Below, one piece after another: positions 21,961 to 33,600 of a DNA stretch of 64,000 nt. Below the pieces are notes generated by a model, which was given only the letters and a program-made list of their open reading frames with translations, ran no database searches and was not told where the DNA came from. The stretch covers positions 434,001 to 498,000 of the forward strand of contig CM067108.1 in the NCBI GenBank assembly GCA_034008185.1, given 5' to 3'. The DNA comes from Gorsachius magnificus. Its lineage: Eukaryota > Chordata > Aves > Pelecaniformes > Ardeidae. Position 1 is the stretch's first letter. Every line of letters starts with the position of its first letter. Both the position numbers and the translations under genes were made by a program.

Positions 21961-22445
21961 GGGTGATAGGGGGGACACAGGGCTCTGGGGGGGGGCTACA
22001 GGGGATGGGGTGCGGAGGGGGGGGGGCCGGGGGTATGGAGGGCTTAGGGGGGTTAGGGCAGGGGTCCGGCGGGATGGGGGTGTGTAGGGTGCACATAGGG
22101 AGTGCACGAGGTGTCTGGGGGGTATATGGGGACGTATAGGGGTACAGAGGGGTGATGCATACAGGTGTACGGGAACGCACGGAGGCATCCACAACCCTGT
22201 GCCAGTCTATAGGGGCACGGGAACGTACGCGTGCCTGCAGGTGCGCCTGCACGCATCTATAGGTGCTGGGCATACGCAGGGCTCCCTATGGACCCTGTGT
22301 ATCTATAGGTGCCTGGCCCCTATAGAGGGGGGCACCTATAGGTGCCCAGAGCGATGCGCCCAGGGTCTGCGACCCACATATATGTATGTATATATATATA
22401 GGCTGCCCTTAAAGATAGGGGGGGCCGGCATAGCGCACGTATAGC

Positions 22446-22483
22446 GTTGCTATAGCAACCGGGGATGGCGTTGCCACGGCAAC
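22446..22483. promoter_or_regulatory. paired RFX X-box-like palindromes
   Basis: Two perfect or near-perfect inverted repeats, GTTGCTATAGCAAC (22446-22459) and GTTGCCACGGCAAC (22470-22483), start 24 bases apart. Both fit the RFX X-box pattern of two half-sites, GTTRCC/RGYAAC. They lie about 600 bp upstream of the FKRP ATG and could mark its promoter. Function is inferred from the motif only. Confidence 0.55.
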
Positions 22484-22544
22484 ACAACCCCCATCGCTGG
22501 GGGGGAGGGGGAAGGATGCGCTGAGCCCCTGATTTGGGGGGCGG

Positions 22545-22925
22545 GGTTTGTTAATGAACCCCCCCATTAACAAGCCCCCCATTAATGAACCCCCCCTCCT
22601 TGTTAATGAATCCCCCATTAACGAACCCCCCTTCCTCGTTAATGAGCCCCCCATTAACGAACCCCCTTCCTCATTAATGAACCCCCCATTAACGAACCCC
22701 CTCCCTTAATGAACCCCCATTAACGAACCCCCCTTCCTCATTAATGAACCCCCCCATTAACGAACCCCCTCCTCATTAATGAACCCCCATTAACGAACCC
22801 CCTCTCCTCGTTAATGAACCCCCCATTAATGAACCCCCCTCCTCATTAATGAACTCCCCATTAACAAGCCCCCCTCCTTGTTAATGACCCCCCCATTAAC
22901 AAACCCCCCCATTAATGAACCCCCC
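22545..22925. repeat. ATTAATGAACCCCCC array upstream of FKRP
   Basis: About 25 copies of CATTAATGAACCCCC or CATTAACGAACCCCC, 15-17 bp each, are grouped into larger units with CCTCCTCATTAATGAA. The array stops about 35 bases before a CCCTTCCCAG acceptor at 22960, so it may lie in a 5' UTR intron of FKRP. Confidence 0.88.
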
Positions 22926-23077
22926 CACCCCCCCTCTAACGCCTCTTTCCCCCCTTCCCAGCGCCGCCGCCGAGCCCCCGCTGAGACCGCCCCGCTCGTC
23001 ACACGTGTGGCACCACCCTGGTCGTTCATTAATTGCAAAGAGGTAATTAAGAAGCAGCCCCCCCCCCCGCCATTGCC

Positions 23078-24535
23078 ATGCGGGTGACGCCGTGCCAGGC
23101 TGCCCTGGCGGGAGCCATCGGCCTCAACCTCCTCCTCCTCTACTGCGTCTGGCGGGGGCCGGGGGGGTCGCCCCCCCCCTCCTGCCGTGGCCCTCGCGGT
23201 GTCCCCGGTGTCACCGTCCTCCTCCGGGACTTTGAGGATTTTGAGAACGATCTGGCGGGGACGGCGCGATCTTTCGCTTCCTTACCCGTCCCGGTAGTGG
23301 TGACGGCCGAAACGGCGCCGTACCCCCCGGTACCGTTACCGCCGGGGGTCGACCTCTTACCGTTACGCCCCGCCGCCGACCGGCCGCCGCCGTTAGCGCG
23401 ACCCGAGCTCCACATCCGCACCCGCCACGTGGCTTTGGTCCCCGACGGGACCCGGCCCCTTCCCGGTTTGTTGGAAAGGATGCGAGACGCTTTGGAAGAA
23501 AGCGCCGGCGACACCCGGCTGGTGGCGGCGCCGGTGGGATCGGTGCCGTTACGGTGTCTGGACCTGCGGTTGGAACGGCGGGAGTGGACGGCGCGCTACG
23601 GCCCCGGCGCGCCGGGGGTTTGCCGGGCGGTGGAGGGGACGGCGGTTTTGTTGCTTCGCACCCGCGACCTTTTCGCTCTCCCTTTCCCCTTGGCGCGACC
23701 GGTACCCACCGCTCTTTTCGTTCAAGCGGCGTTTCGGGGTTGGGGGTTACGGCTCTTCCCGACGGCGTTCCCGGCGGCTCGGCGTCCTCCCGTTTCTCCC
23801 CACGGCCGGTGGAAAAGCGAAAACCTGGCGGAAAGCCGCCGGCGCCGGTTGATGCGCGACCTCGGCGTCAAACGGGAGGTGTTGGCGGACGGGCGGGAAC
23901 GCTGGTACGGCTGCGGCAAGGACACGGCGCGGTGTTTCGGCACGGTGTACGCTCGCACCCCCCAATATCTCCTCGCCGGGCGGTGGACGCCCCCCTGCTG
24001 CCTCCGGGCGCTTCGGGAAACCGCCCGGCACGTAGCCGGGATGTTGGAAGCCGCCGGAGTGAGGTACTGGTTAGAAGGGGGGTCGTTACTGGGAGCCGCC
24101 CGCCTCGGTGATATCATCCCTTGGGATTACGACGTGGATTTGGGAATTTACCGGGAGGACGTGGGGAAGTGTCGGTGGTTGGCGGCGGCGGCGGCGGGGG
24201 AAGCGGTGGAGGACGCCGAGGGTTTCCTTTGGGAGAAGGCGGCGGAGGGAGACTTTTACCGCGTTCACTACAGTCGGAGCAACCGGTTACACGTGGACCT
24301 GTGGCCCTTTTACCCCCGCGGGGGGGTGATGACGAAGGACACGTGGTTGGGACACCCCCAAGACGTGGAGTTCCCCGAAAGTTTCCTCCAGCCCCGGGTG
24401 CCGATGGCCTTTGCCGGCTTCACCGCCATGGCGCCCAACAACGCCCGCGCCTTCCTCGAGTTGAAGTTCGGGCCGGGAGCCATCGAGAACCCCGAGTACC
24501 CCAACCCCGCCATCAAGCGCCTGGGGCCGGACTGA
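23078..24535 (+). CDS. FKRP: FKRP, fukutin-related protein (ribitol-5-phosphate transferase)
   Basis: FKRP is a Golgi type II membrane enzyme. It adds the second ribitol-5-phosphate from CDP-ribitol onto the O-mannosyl glycan of alpha-dystroglycan; loss causes dystroglycanopathy in people. The coding sequence is one uninterrupted exon of 485 codons (human 495), as in mammals. A short cytoplasmic start is followed by a membrane anchor at about residues 10-27 ([15 protein letters not shown]). The catalytic LicD-type domain carries the metal-binding WDYDVDLG motif, with Asp about 350, 352 and 354. The zinc-site cysteines are present with family spacing: YGC about 279, RCF about 286 and PCC about 307-308. 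The start at 23078 (GCCATGC) matches the family N-terminus. A probable splice acceptor at 22960 suggests a separate 5' UTR exon. It is divergent from STRN4, as in mammals, and no defects are seen. Confidence 0.97.
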   Translation: MRVTPCQAALAGAIGLNLLLLYCVWRGPGGSPPPSCRGPRGVPGVTVLLRDFEDFENDLAGTARSFASLPVPVVVTAETAPYPPVPLPPGVDLLPLRPAADRPPPLARPELHIRTRHVALVPDGTRPLPGLLERMRDALEESAGDTRLVAAPVGSVPLRCLDLRLERREWTARYGPGAPGVCRAVEGTAVLLLRTRDLFALPFPLARPVPTALFVQAAFRGWGLRLFPTAFPAARRPPVSPHGRWKSENLAESRRRRLMRDLGVKREVLADGRERWYGCGKDTARCFGTVYARTPQYLLAGRWTPPCCLRALRETARHVAGMLEAAGVRYWLEGGSLLGAARLGDIIPWDYDVDLGIYREDVGKCRWLAAAAAGEAVEDAEGFLWEKAAEGDFYRVHYSRSNRLHVDLWPFYPRGGVMTKDTWLGHPQDVEFPESFLQPRVPMAFAGFTAMAPNNARAFLELKFGPGAIENPEYPNPAIKRLGPD

Positions 24536-24598
24536 GGTGGGGGGGGGGGGGATGTCTCTTGGGGTGTCCCCACCCCCACCCCAACACCCACCTGTGAC

Positions 24599-24604
24599 AA
24601 TAAA
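24599..24604 (+). promoter_or_regulatory. FKRP: poly(A) signal of FKRP
   Basis: AATAAA lies only 63 bases after the FKRP stop, implying a very short 3' UTR of about 85 bases. Confidence 0.7.
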
Positions 24605-24639
24605 CCCACCTGTGACACCCATGGGGCTCCCTTTGCGCC

Positions 24640-25380
24640 AGTCTCACCCCCACGTGGCACCCATGGGGGTCCCCAATCCATCCTGGTGTCCCCGGGACAT
24701 CTTGGGGGGGGTCCCCTGGGCCACCCTTGGCCACCCCCAGGGTCCCCACCTAACCCCAGAGGATCCCCACCCAACCTGGGGGTCCCCTGGGTCACCCTTG
24801 GCCACCCCCCCAGGGTTCCCACCTAACCCCTTGGCCACCCCTGGGGGTCCCTCTGTCACCCTACCTGTGCTTGACCACCCTAGGGGTCCCCCGGGCCACC
24901 CCTAGGGTCCCCCACCCACCCTGGGGTACGCTGAGCCATCCCCAGCCACCCTCAGGTGTCCCCAATCCATCCTGGAGGGTCACCCTGGGCCACCCCTGGT
25001 GTCCCCTCAGCTATCCTTAGCCCCCGCAAAGGGGGTGCCCACCCACCCTGGGGGTCCCTCAGGCCACCCTTGGGGTCCCCAGGGGTCCCCCCCCCCCTGG
25101 GGGGTCCCCCCAGCCATCCTCAGCCCCCCCCGAAGGCGGTTCCCAACCACCCTGGGGGTCCCCCTGGGGTCCTCCTGGGGTCCCCCCAGCCACCCTCATC
25201 CCCCCCCAAAGGGGATCCCCAGCCACCCCTGGGGGTCCCCCAGGCCACCTTTGCGGTCCCCCACTCACCCTGGGGGGTCCCCCCAACCATCCGAGCCCCC
25301 CGAAGGGGGTACCCGCCCCCCCCCGGGACCCCAGTAGACCCTGGCCACCCCTAAAGTCCCCTGGGCCACCCCCCTGTGGG
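24640..25380. repeat. CCACCCTGGGGGTCCCC minisatellite between FKRP and AP2S1
   Basis: Irregular units of about 25-60 bp of CCTGGGCCACCC, GGGGTCCCC and CCAGCCACCCTC. It fills nearly the whole spacer between the two 3' ends. No SLC1A5 exon is present here. Confidence 0.8.
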
Positions 25381-25566
25381 GACGGGGACCATAGACAGGG
25401 GAGCAGGAAGGGGCTGGGGGGGGGGATGGTGGGGGGGAAGTGACCCCCAGCCATGGGGGTCCTGGCTGAGCCCCCCACTTCCAGCACGGCAAGGGGGGGG
25501 GGGGGGGGCCCCTCATGAGCCCCCATTTTGTGCTAAAATGGCAGCTCCGGCACATCACAGCCACGT

Positions 25567-25572
25567 TTTATT
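25567..25572 (-). promoter_or_regulatory. AP2S1: poly(A) signal of AP2S1
   Basis: The minus strand reads AATAAA in GTTGTGAATAAAACGTGG, about 155 bases downstream of the AP2S1 stop. Confidence 0.75.
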
Positions 25573-25725
25573 CACAACACGATGAGGGGGACATGGAAAT
25601 TTTGGAGGCCACATGACACGAAGAGCCCCGTGCCACCCCCTTGGGGGGGGGGGGGGGGGTTCCGAGGAGGAGGAGGAAGATTTGGGGGGGGGGGGTTGGG
25701 GGGGGGGGCGGGATTTGGTCCCAGC

Positions 25726-26292
25726 TCACTCCAGCGACTGCAGCATTAGGAGCTGTTTGAGCACCTTGGTTTGGCTCGTCTCCCGGATCTCCCCGGCCAG
25801 GAACATCTCATCCACCACCGTGTAGACCTACAGCCGAGGCCCGACGGCGTCAGGGGGCGTCTCCACATCCCCCCAAAACCCCTACATGGGGTGTGTGTGT
25901 GTGTGTGTGTGTGGGGGGGGGGGTGTCCCCCAAAACCCCTTTCAGGGCTGGGACACCCTAAACCTTCCCCCCCCCCCCCCCATTTCCCTCTCACCTTGTA
26001 GAAGTTGAAAACCAAATCGAGCTCGCAGACGTTGTGGAAATATTCGTTGAGGACCTGCGGGGCGATAAGGGAGGGGATCGTTAAGGCGGTTGCGTTAATT
26101 AAAAGGCGGGGGGGGGCGGGGGGGAAGGGGGATGGCGGTGATGGCCTCACCTCTACGAAATTGTGGATGGCTTCAAGATAAGCCAGGTTGTTGTCGGTGA
26201 CGTCCACGCAGATGCAGAAGTAAAGCCCCGCGTAGCGCCGGTAGATGATCTTAAAATTGCGGAACTGGGGAAGAAGAGGGTGGAAAATGCTT

Positions 26293-26331
<39 letters not shown>

Positions 26332-26700
26332 AACTGGGAGGACTGGGAGGGAAGCAGCCAAGCATGGCCGCACTGCTCCGTCCTCGCCGGGGGAAACCGG
26401 CAGCGTTCAGACTTGAGGAGCTTCACCTCCCGGAGAGCTTTGGAGTGGCAAAAAAAAAAAACAAAACACAACACCAAAACCCAATCCCATCCAAAAAAAA
26501 AAAAGGGGAAGAGATTTGGGGTGAAACGGGAGCGTTTTGGGGGTCGTTACCTCCACGAAATTGGTGTGTTTGGCGTCGCGGACGGTGACGACGGCGTGGA
26601 CCTCCTCGATCAGCTTCTGTTTTTCGTCATCGTCGAACTGCATGTACCACTTGGCCAGGCGGGTTTTGCCGGCTCGGTTCTGGATCAGGATGAAGCGAAT
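25726..26700 (-). CDS. AP2S1: AP2S1, clathrin adaptor AP-2 sigma subunit (exon 1 not seen)
   Basis: Sigma-2 is the small chain of the AP-2 adaptor and forms the site that reads acidic dileucine sorting signals during clathrin endocytosis at the plasma membrane. Four exons are seen: 26551-26700 ([20 protein letters not shown]), 26151-26264 ([20 protein letters not shown]), 25995-26054 ([20 protein letters not shown]) and 25726-25827 ([20 protein letters not shown], ending MLQSLE-stop), all phase 0. They give 141 residues. With the initiator Met from a one-codon first exon, as in human, the length is exactly 142. That first exon (ATG then GT donor) is not found between 26701 and the gap at 27222 and may lie in or beyond it. 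The protein is almost invariant among vertebrates. Confidence 0.96.
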
Positions 26701-26869
26701 CTGCCCCGGAGAGATCAGGGGGGGTGGAAAAATGGCGGAAGGAGGCAAATTGGGGAGGTTAGAGGGGGAAAAACCCAATTTCCCCCTCTTTTTTGGGGGG
26801 TATTTTGTGCCCTTCCCACACCAAGTGGGTCCCTAAGGGACACACCCCCACACCCCCCCCCCCAGGGTG

Positions 26870-27221
26870 ACTATAACGGGGGCGAGGTCTGGGGTGTGTG
26901 TCCCCCCACCCTTCCCTATAGGGACCCTATAAGGGGGTCCTTCCCGGGCCCAAGGGGGGCCCTATGGGAGCCCCCCAAACCCTTCCCTATAGGGACCCTA
27001 TAAGGGGGTGCCCTATGGGAGCCCCCCCCAAGCCATTCCCTATAGGGACCCTATAAGGGGGTGCCCTATGGGAGCCCCCCCCCCCCTTTCCCCATAGGGA
27101 CCCCATAAGGGGGTGCCCTATGGGAGCCCCCCCCAGCCTTCCCTAAGGGGGCCCTATAAGGGGGTTTCCCTTTGGGGGGGCCCCCCCAAACCCTTCCTAT
27201 AGGGACCCTAAAGGGGGTGCC
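26870..27221. repeat. CCCTATAGGGACCCTATAAG minisatellite running into the gap
   Basis: About six units near 60 bp contain CCCTATAGGGACCCTATAAG, GGGGTGCCCTATGGGAG and a C-run with AAACCCTTC. The array ends at the second N gap. Confidence 0.88.
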
Positions 27222-27721
27222 NNNNNNNNNNNNNNNNNNNNNNNNNNNNNNNNNNNNNNNNNNNNNNNNNNNNNNNNNNNNNNNNNNNNNNNNNNNNNNN
27301 NNNNNNNNNNNNNNNNNNNNNNNNNNNNNNNNNNNNNNNNNNNNNNNNNNNNNNNNNNNNNNNNNNNNNNNNNNNNNNNNNNNNNNNNNNNNNNNNNNNN
27401 NNNNNNNNNNNNNNNNNNNNNNNNNNNNNNNNNNNNNNNNNNNNNNNNNNNNNNNNNNNNNNNNNNNNNNNNNNNNNNNNNNNNNNNNNNNNNNNNNNNN
27501 NNNNNNNNNNNNNNNNNNNNNNNNNNNNNNNNNNNNNNNNNNNNNNNNNNNNNNNNNNNNNNNNNNNNNNNNNNNNNNNNNNNNNNNNNNNNNNNNNNNN
27601 NNNNNNNNNNNNNNNNNNNNNNNNNNNNNNNNNNNNNNNNNNNNNNNNNNNNNNNNNNNNNNNNNNNNNNNNNNNNNNNNNNNNNNNNNNNNNNNNNNNN
27701 NNNNNNNNNNNNNNNNNNNNN
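27222..27721. other. assembly gap (500 N)
   Basis: Exactly 500 N, an unknown-size placeholder. It starts in a minisatellite and ends in sequence of clearly different composition. Confidence 0.99.
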
Positions 27722-29789
27722 CATTTTTTCCGGCCCGTTTCCGAAATCTTCCTCCGCCAACCCGCGTTCCTCCGGTTTTTCCGGTGCCGGCAGCGATTCC
27801 CACCCCTCTCCGAGACGAAGTCGGGGTTCCACCGGTGCCGGGCCCCCCCCCTCTCCCCCCCCCCCCCCCCCTACATGAGCAGCTTCCCCTGGAGCGAAGC
27901 CCTCGTTAACGACGATGCCCACTGGCAATTAAAAAAGCGCCTTTTTATTCGGTAATAAAATTGACGGCGCCGGCTGGGGGCCGGGGAAGCGTTCGAAGGC
28001 GTTCGCCCGGGAGCTTAAAGCTCGGCACAATGATTCTTTTAGATTTGGGGCTTTTGAACGGAAATGGGGGCTTTGATTTCTTGATAGCGATTTTCTATGA
28101 TTTGATTTTCCTTATTTATTTATTTATTTTATTTGTTTGTTTCCCCCCCCCCCCTCCCCACTCCAGGAGCCGCCGTATCCGCACGAGCCGCCGGTAATTG
28201 GTGTTTAAATCCGCAGAGATAAAGACGGGGCCCTGACGCGCGCTCGGGCCGGCTGGTGATGTAATTTTTAATGGCCTGAATTCATTGATTTCTGCTTTCG
28301 CCGACGGAGGAGGAGGAGGAGGAAGGGAGGCGGCAGGGAAGGGGGAATTTAGATTTGAAAAACCGCTTGATTTTTAAAATTAAAACCCCAAAAAGGCGCC
28401 ACGCCGGGGAGGATGCCGGCTCCTGTGCCGGGGCTTCCGCCGCTTTCCTTATTCCCTCCCAATTTGGGGAAGCTTAATTAGGAGAACGCGGCTCATCAGG
28501 CTTGTGACGGTGCTTGGGAAAATAAATTTTAATTATATTTTTACCCCCCCCCCCCCTCGCCTTTTTTCCTTCACATTCCCGGGTGTTTCAAAGCGGCACC
28601 ACTTGGGGAGCTTTGATTTTTCCTTAAACCCCTCCAAAAACCCCCCAAAACTATTTTTTTTTTTTTTTTTTCCATCTTGCCCAGCCGGCCTCGCTTCCCT
28701 CCCGGTGTCTCCCCATCCGCGGCTGCTCACCGTGGAGGTTTTCCCTCCATCCTCACATCATCACCCAGCTCCAGCCATCAGCAAATTGCAATTTTTTTTG
28801 GGGGGGGGGGATTGGGCTTTCCCTGGCTCCGAGGTGATTTTGGGGATATCAATTTGGAAGTTTGGCCTCTCCGGAGCAGCGTGACCCGACCGTGAGCATC
28901 TCGTAGAGTCCCGTGGTTTCGCGTGGGGGGGGTTTAACCCGGATCATTTTTTGCCGTTCTCCAAACCCCGGTGGCTTTGCTCGGTGCTGGTGGGGAGAGG
29001 AGCTGCTCCCCTTGGGAGCCCAGCTGTAAAACCCTGCGGAAAGACGCCCGGTAATGGCCGAGATCCATCCCTCCCCGCCTCCAAACTCCGGTGAAACCGG
29101 GAAAATCAAGGGGGTGGGCACACGCCGACCTTCGTGCCCATGGCTGCCCAACGGCCACCCTTGTTTTGGGGTGAACTGGCTTAACTGGGGCTGGGGCGGG
29201 GGGTGAGGCGTGGTCGTTTTTTCCGAAGGAAACTGGATTTATTGCCATTGTGGTTGGGAATCGGGCGCGTAAAAGCGATTTTTATGGCAACGTGAGGTTT
29301 CGGGGTGGCTGTCCCGGAAGGGCATGCGTTCGCGCTGGGCTGGAAGCCCAATTAGTCACCTTCTAGCCGCGGCTGAGTTAACTGGCGCGCGCAAACATTT
29401 GGCTGGCCGGGCTGGGACTCCACGGTTGGGCTTTGCTCCTTGGCCGAGGGCTCTCTACAACTTCTGGCATCCTTTGGCCTCGTCCTTGCCGACTCTTTCG
29501 GATGTTGCCCCAGTTTCTTCCCCTTGAAAAGGAGTTTGCAGTTTGCTGGCGGGCGGCGCGGGGTGATTAATGCACTGGGATCTTCTCAGTGAGGTGGCCG
29601 GTGGCAGAACCGTTGAGCGCCCGGGTTGGGGGGGACGGCTCCATCCCCGCTGCGGAGCCATTGCTGGTTGGGTTTTGCTGGGGTTGGGTTGAACGCCACT
29701 GGGGCTGTTGGTGGCCACGCAGCAGGAAGGGCTCCCATTGGTCCATAAATGTAGAGATAGAGAAATATACGTGTGTATACGTTGACCAC

Positions 29790-30635
29790 AGTCAAGGGCT
29801 CCATGTCTGAATGGAGATTGGCAACAAGCGGTGTCCCTCAGGGCTCCATACTGGGACCAGTACCAGCACCTTCATCAACAACCTAGGCAGTGGGATTGGA
29901 GATGACACCAAGCTGAGCGGTGCTGTTGGTACCCTCGAGGGACAAGGGACCTGGAGACGTTGGCCAACGTGAACCTCGTGAGGTTCCGCCAAGGCCAAGC
30001 TCAAGGAGCTAGGGGGGATGGGGCAATCCCCCGTCCCGGCACAGCCTGGGGGACAGATGGAGGATTTGGGGACGCTGGTGGGTGACAACCAGGCCGTGAG
30101 CCGGCAATGGGCGCTCGCAGCCCAGAAAGCCAAGCGTCTCCTGGGCTGCAGGTTGAGGGAGGGGGATTCTCCCCATTCTGCTCCGCTCTGCTGAGATCCC
30201 CCCCGTGCCCAGTGTCCAGCTCTGGGGTCCCCAGCACAAGACGGACACAGAACTGCTCGAGCGGGTCCAGAGGAGGCTCCGGGGAGGCTGAGGGAGTTGG
30301 GGTTGTTCAAGCAGGAGAAGGACACCCTACTGTGGCCATTCGATGTTTAAAAAGACGGAGAGAGACTTTTACCAGCGTCCGTAGGGGGAGGCTGAGTGGG
30401 AGGGTTGGGTTGGATGGAGGAAGAAATTTGTTGCCGTATGGGCACCGAGACGCTGGGGCAGGTTGCCCAGAGCGGTTGCGGATGCCCCATCGTGGGAAAC
30501 CTTCATGATGAGGTTGGACAGGGCTCGGAGCAACCTGGTCTAGGGGAGATGACCCCGCCCACGGCAAAGACCCCAAGTGGTCCTTGAACGTCCCTTCCAA
30601 CCCAAACCCTTCCGCGATTCTATCCATAAATACAT
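29790..30635 (+). mobile_element. CR1 LINE fragment, 5'-truncated
   Basis: CR1 3' part in plus orientation: GGGCTCCATACTGGGACCAG, then ACACCAAGCTGAGCGGTGCT, ending near CCTTCCAACCCAAACCCTTC and GATTCTATCC, the CR1 3' terminal type. The frames are broken by indels. Confidence 0.8.
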
Positions 30636-33600
30636 GTGTACCCGCGTGCGTAAGCTGTTGGCAGAGCCAACAACTCAACCCAAGGCCACGTTTCTACACT
30701 GCCTCAAAGCTGGATTTTACCCTTCTCCTGCTGGGAACGCTGCTGGAGGAGCTGCCCTTGGGTGGGAAAGGGGGGTTACGGCCGTACTGGTGAGTCTGCT
30801 CGTTCGTGAAACCCCCTTCGTTAGGAGAAAAACGCGCCGTTGTGCAGGCTCCGTGCTTTCGCTGGGGTGATGGATGGATCCCCCATGAGCACTTGTGCCT
30901 TGCCACTTCGCTATGTGTCCCCAGCGAGCCACTGAACGGAGACGTCTGCCTCCATCGCCGGCCTGCCAAACCCAAAATACCCCAAAATCAGCCCTGGAAG
31001 AGGTCGCTTTTGCCCGGCGCTTCGCCAAGGGTGGAGGGGAGCTGGCAGCGGGAGACGATTAATATTCACGCGGCGCCACGTATCCCGTTCCCCATCCTGA
31101 TAGCGCTCGACCTTTGGCTTTTGTCACAGGAATTACTGAAGCGATTTTCAAAGCCTTTTAGGAGTTGACAAACGCGGCGGCGCCCGGGGGCCGTCTTTAC
31201 TTTTATTTTTCCCCCTGCCAGGTCACTTCCATGCGGATATTTCTCTTACGATGAATAAATAGCGGTTTATTAGAAAGGGGTTGTAACCTCCCGGGCTCGG
31301 ATCCGCCTTCGCTATGACGCGAGATGCTCCTGGCTGCCACCTCGTTGCAGAAAAAAACCCTTTGCCCGCCCAGTGTGAGATGCCGTTTAAACCGCGTCTT
31401 TATTTCCCCTCTTTCCTTTTAGTCTGAGAGATTTAACGATTCTGCTGGGGATGGAGCACGCCCAGGCCCCTTGGCTCCTGAGCCAGGTATTGCCCTCGTT
31501 TAAACCACCGGATTATTTTCGGTGACGCCGCGGCTGGGCTCGGCGGTTGGCTCCGGGCTACCCGAATCAGCCGCCATGGTGGCGTTGTGCCGCGTGCCGA
31601 GAAGGGGGACACCAAACCCAGCCCTTTTTATTTTATTTTTAAGGCTTTGAGCAAGTTCAAGTTCACCACTTAGAGAGGCCAGAGCGACCGTAGGTTTGGC
31701 GTCCGAGGCCGCTCCGCGGCACCAGGTGATTTAACCGGCAGCCACGGAGCGTGGGGAGCAGCAGCGGCTCCGGGGGACCCTGCAATCGGGCGGCTCCGGC
31801 TGTTTGGTTTCTTTTTTTTTTTGGTGATAATGCACCCAGCAAACGAAGCGCTGGAGGTGCCCTGCGTCCCCTTGAGGTGCTTGCGGGGCTGCTGTGCCTC
31901 TACCTCGGCTTCTAATTTAGCGCCTTGGCTTATTTAATGGAAAATTCTTCGATTAAACGCTTGGTTTTCTTAAAAATGCAAAGTTTTGGAAGGGTTCGGG
32001 GCGCAGGACTGCGTGGGACGGAGATGCTTGTCCCATCAGCTTCACAGGCAAGGTGTAGGCGAAGGATGGAGCCGCGTCTCCTTAAACCCTCTGAACCTTG
32101 GCTTTAATTTCCTCCGATTTCCCAGTGGAAACGCCGGTTCTGCCGTTATTTTAGCCCCTGGCTTCATGCTCGGTGCCCCGGGCATCTGCGGCAGTGGGTT
32201 GAGGAGGAGGAAGATCCCGTTGACCTGGGGAGAGAGCTGCAACACGGAGGTCATTCCCCTTAATTAAACAAAAAGCCGTGCCAAAAATTTACCGCCACCG
32301 GCCGCGCCGCCACCAGGTCCCCTGCCCTTGGCCGGGGCGGGTGGGGGGTGTGTTCAAGTCACAAACTGGAGTTTCTCCTCCCGCAGCGCCCGCCGGGGCT
32401 TTCGTGACCCCGGTGAGGGCCGCAAAGAGCATGAAGAAAGCTTTGTCTCCGGTTTAATAGTGTTTGGGAAGCTGCTTAATTGAACGTCCTATTAATTCTG
32501 GGGCTCTTGCGACACACGCGCGCGCGCGGCCGGCGTTGGAGACTGGCGTGGATTTTAGTGCCGGCAGCCGCCCAGGCTTAGCCGCAGCCGGGATTGCGTG
32601 CGCTGTCGTGGCTGGTGGCTGCGGTCATGCCCAGGTTTCAGGTATCTGGAGGTGGAAAATACCTTTGATTTGTAATTTTTTTGATTTCCTTTGGGTCTGC
32701 TGCCAGCTTCTTAAGAGGAAACAAGAGCTGAATTCCCCCCTGCTTTGCTGGGAATTCACAACGCAGGGTCCCTTCTTCTTCCTGGTCCTCCTGGCTGGAC
32801 TTTCTGGTGTAAATGAGTAACTCCTGACTCAGGGATTTAGGGGAGAAAACGAAAGCGAGCGCCGTTTGATGCCGGTTTTCCCCTTCCTGTGCCCCGAGCA
32901 GAGGAGAAAGGACGTCGCATCGTTAGGCTGAGCTAAACGAGGAGCCGAGGACGCGCCGGCGTGAGTGCGCTCAAGAAGCAAGGGTGGGTTTGAAACGTTC
33001 TGCGCCTCTTGGATCCCGAAACTGGGGGTGGGTTTACTTATCCCAACGCCGGGCTGATCCCTCTGGCTGCAGAAAGCCACGGTGGGAACCGGGTGGGAGA
33101 AGCAGGAAAACCACGGCTGAAGAGCGGGAAAACCGCGGTGGAAGGGCGGCCAGGTTCCAACCATGCTTCCCAGCACTTCCAAAGCCTTGCATCTCTCTTT
33201 TTTTAAGGTAATTAAAGCCTAATTTTAAAGGCACAAAGCTGGTCCTCAGGAGGAAGCGGGGGAGACGACCCTCGGGAGCCGCAGAGGACGCACAGTGATA
33301 TTATTTTTTTTTTTGAAATATCCGCATCAAATTTCTCTAATTTTGCTGTGGAAACCCCACCCCGATACGCTCGGATGCCCCAATCCGTTGCTTTTTGCTG
33401 GTGTAGGAGATTCCCGCGCAAGCAAACGTCAGCAGGATGAAGGCGCCGGCGCTGCCTCCCCTGGAATTCTCCTTTGTTCCTGAAAACCTGTTGGCCGAAA
33501 TGCGTTTGCAACCTTGAGTTTTGGCAAAGGAAGAGAAGGCGGCAGCTTCTCCGCCAGGCGGAAGCAACCAGAAAACCCAAATTTCACCAAATTCCTCAGA

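Noticed and set aside
27197..27928. Open frame running through the second N gap
   Set aside because: Most of it is N. The 68 visible codons (MPVGIVVNEGFAPGEAAH...) match no family I recognise and lack splice evidence.
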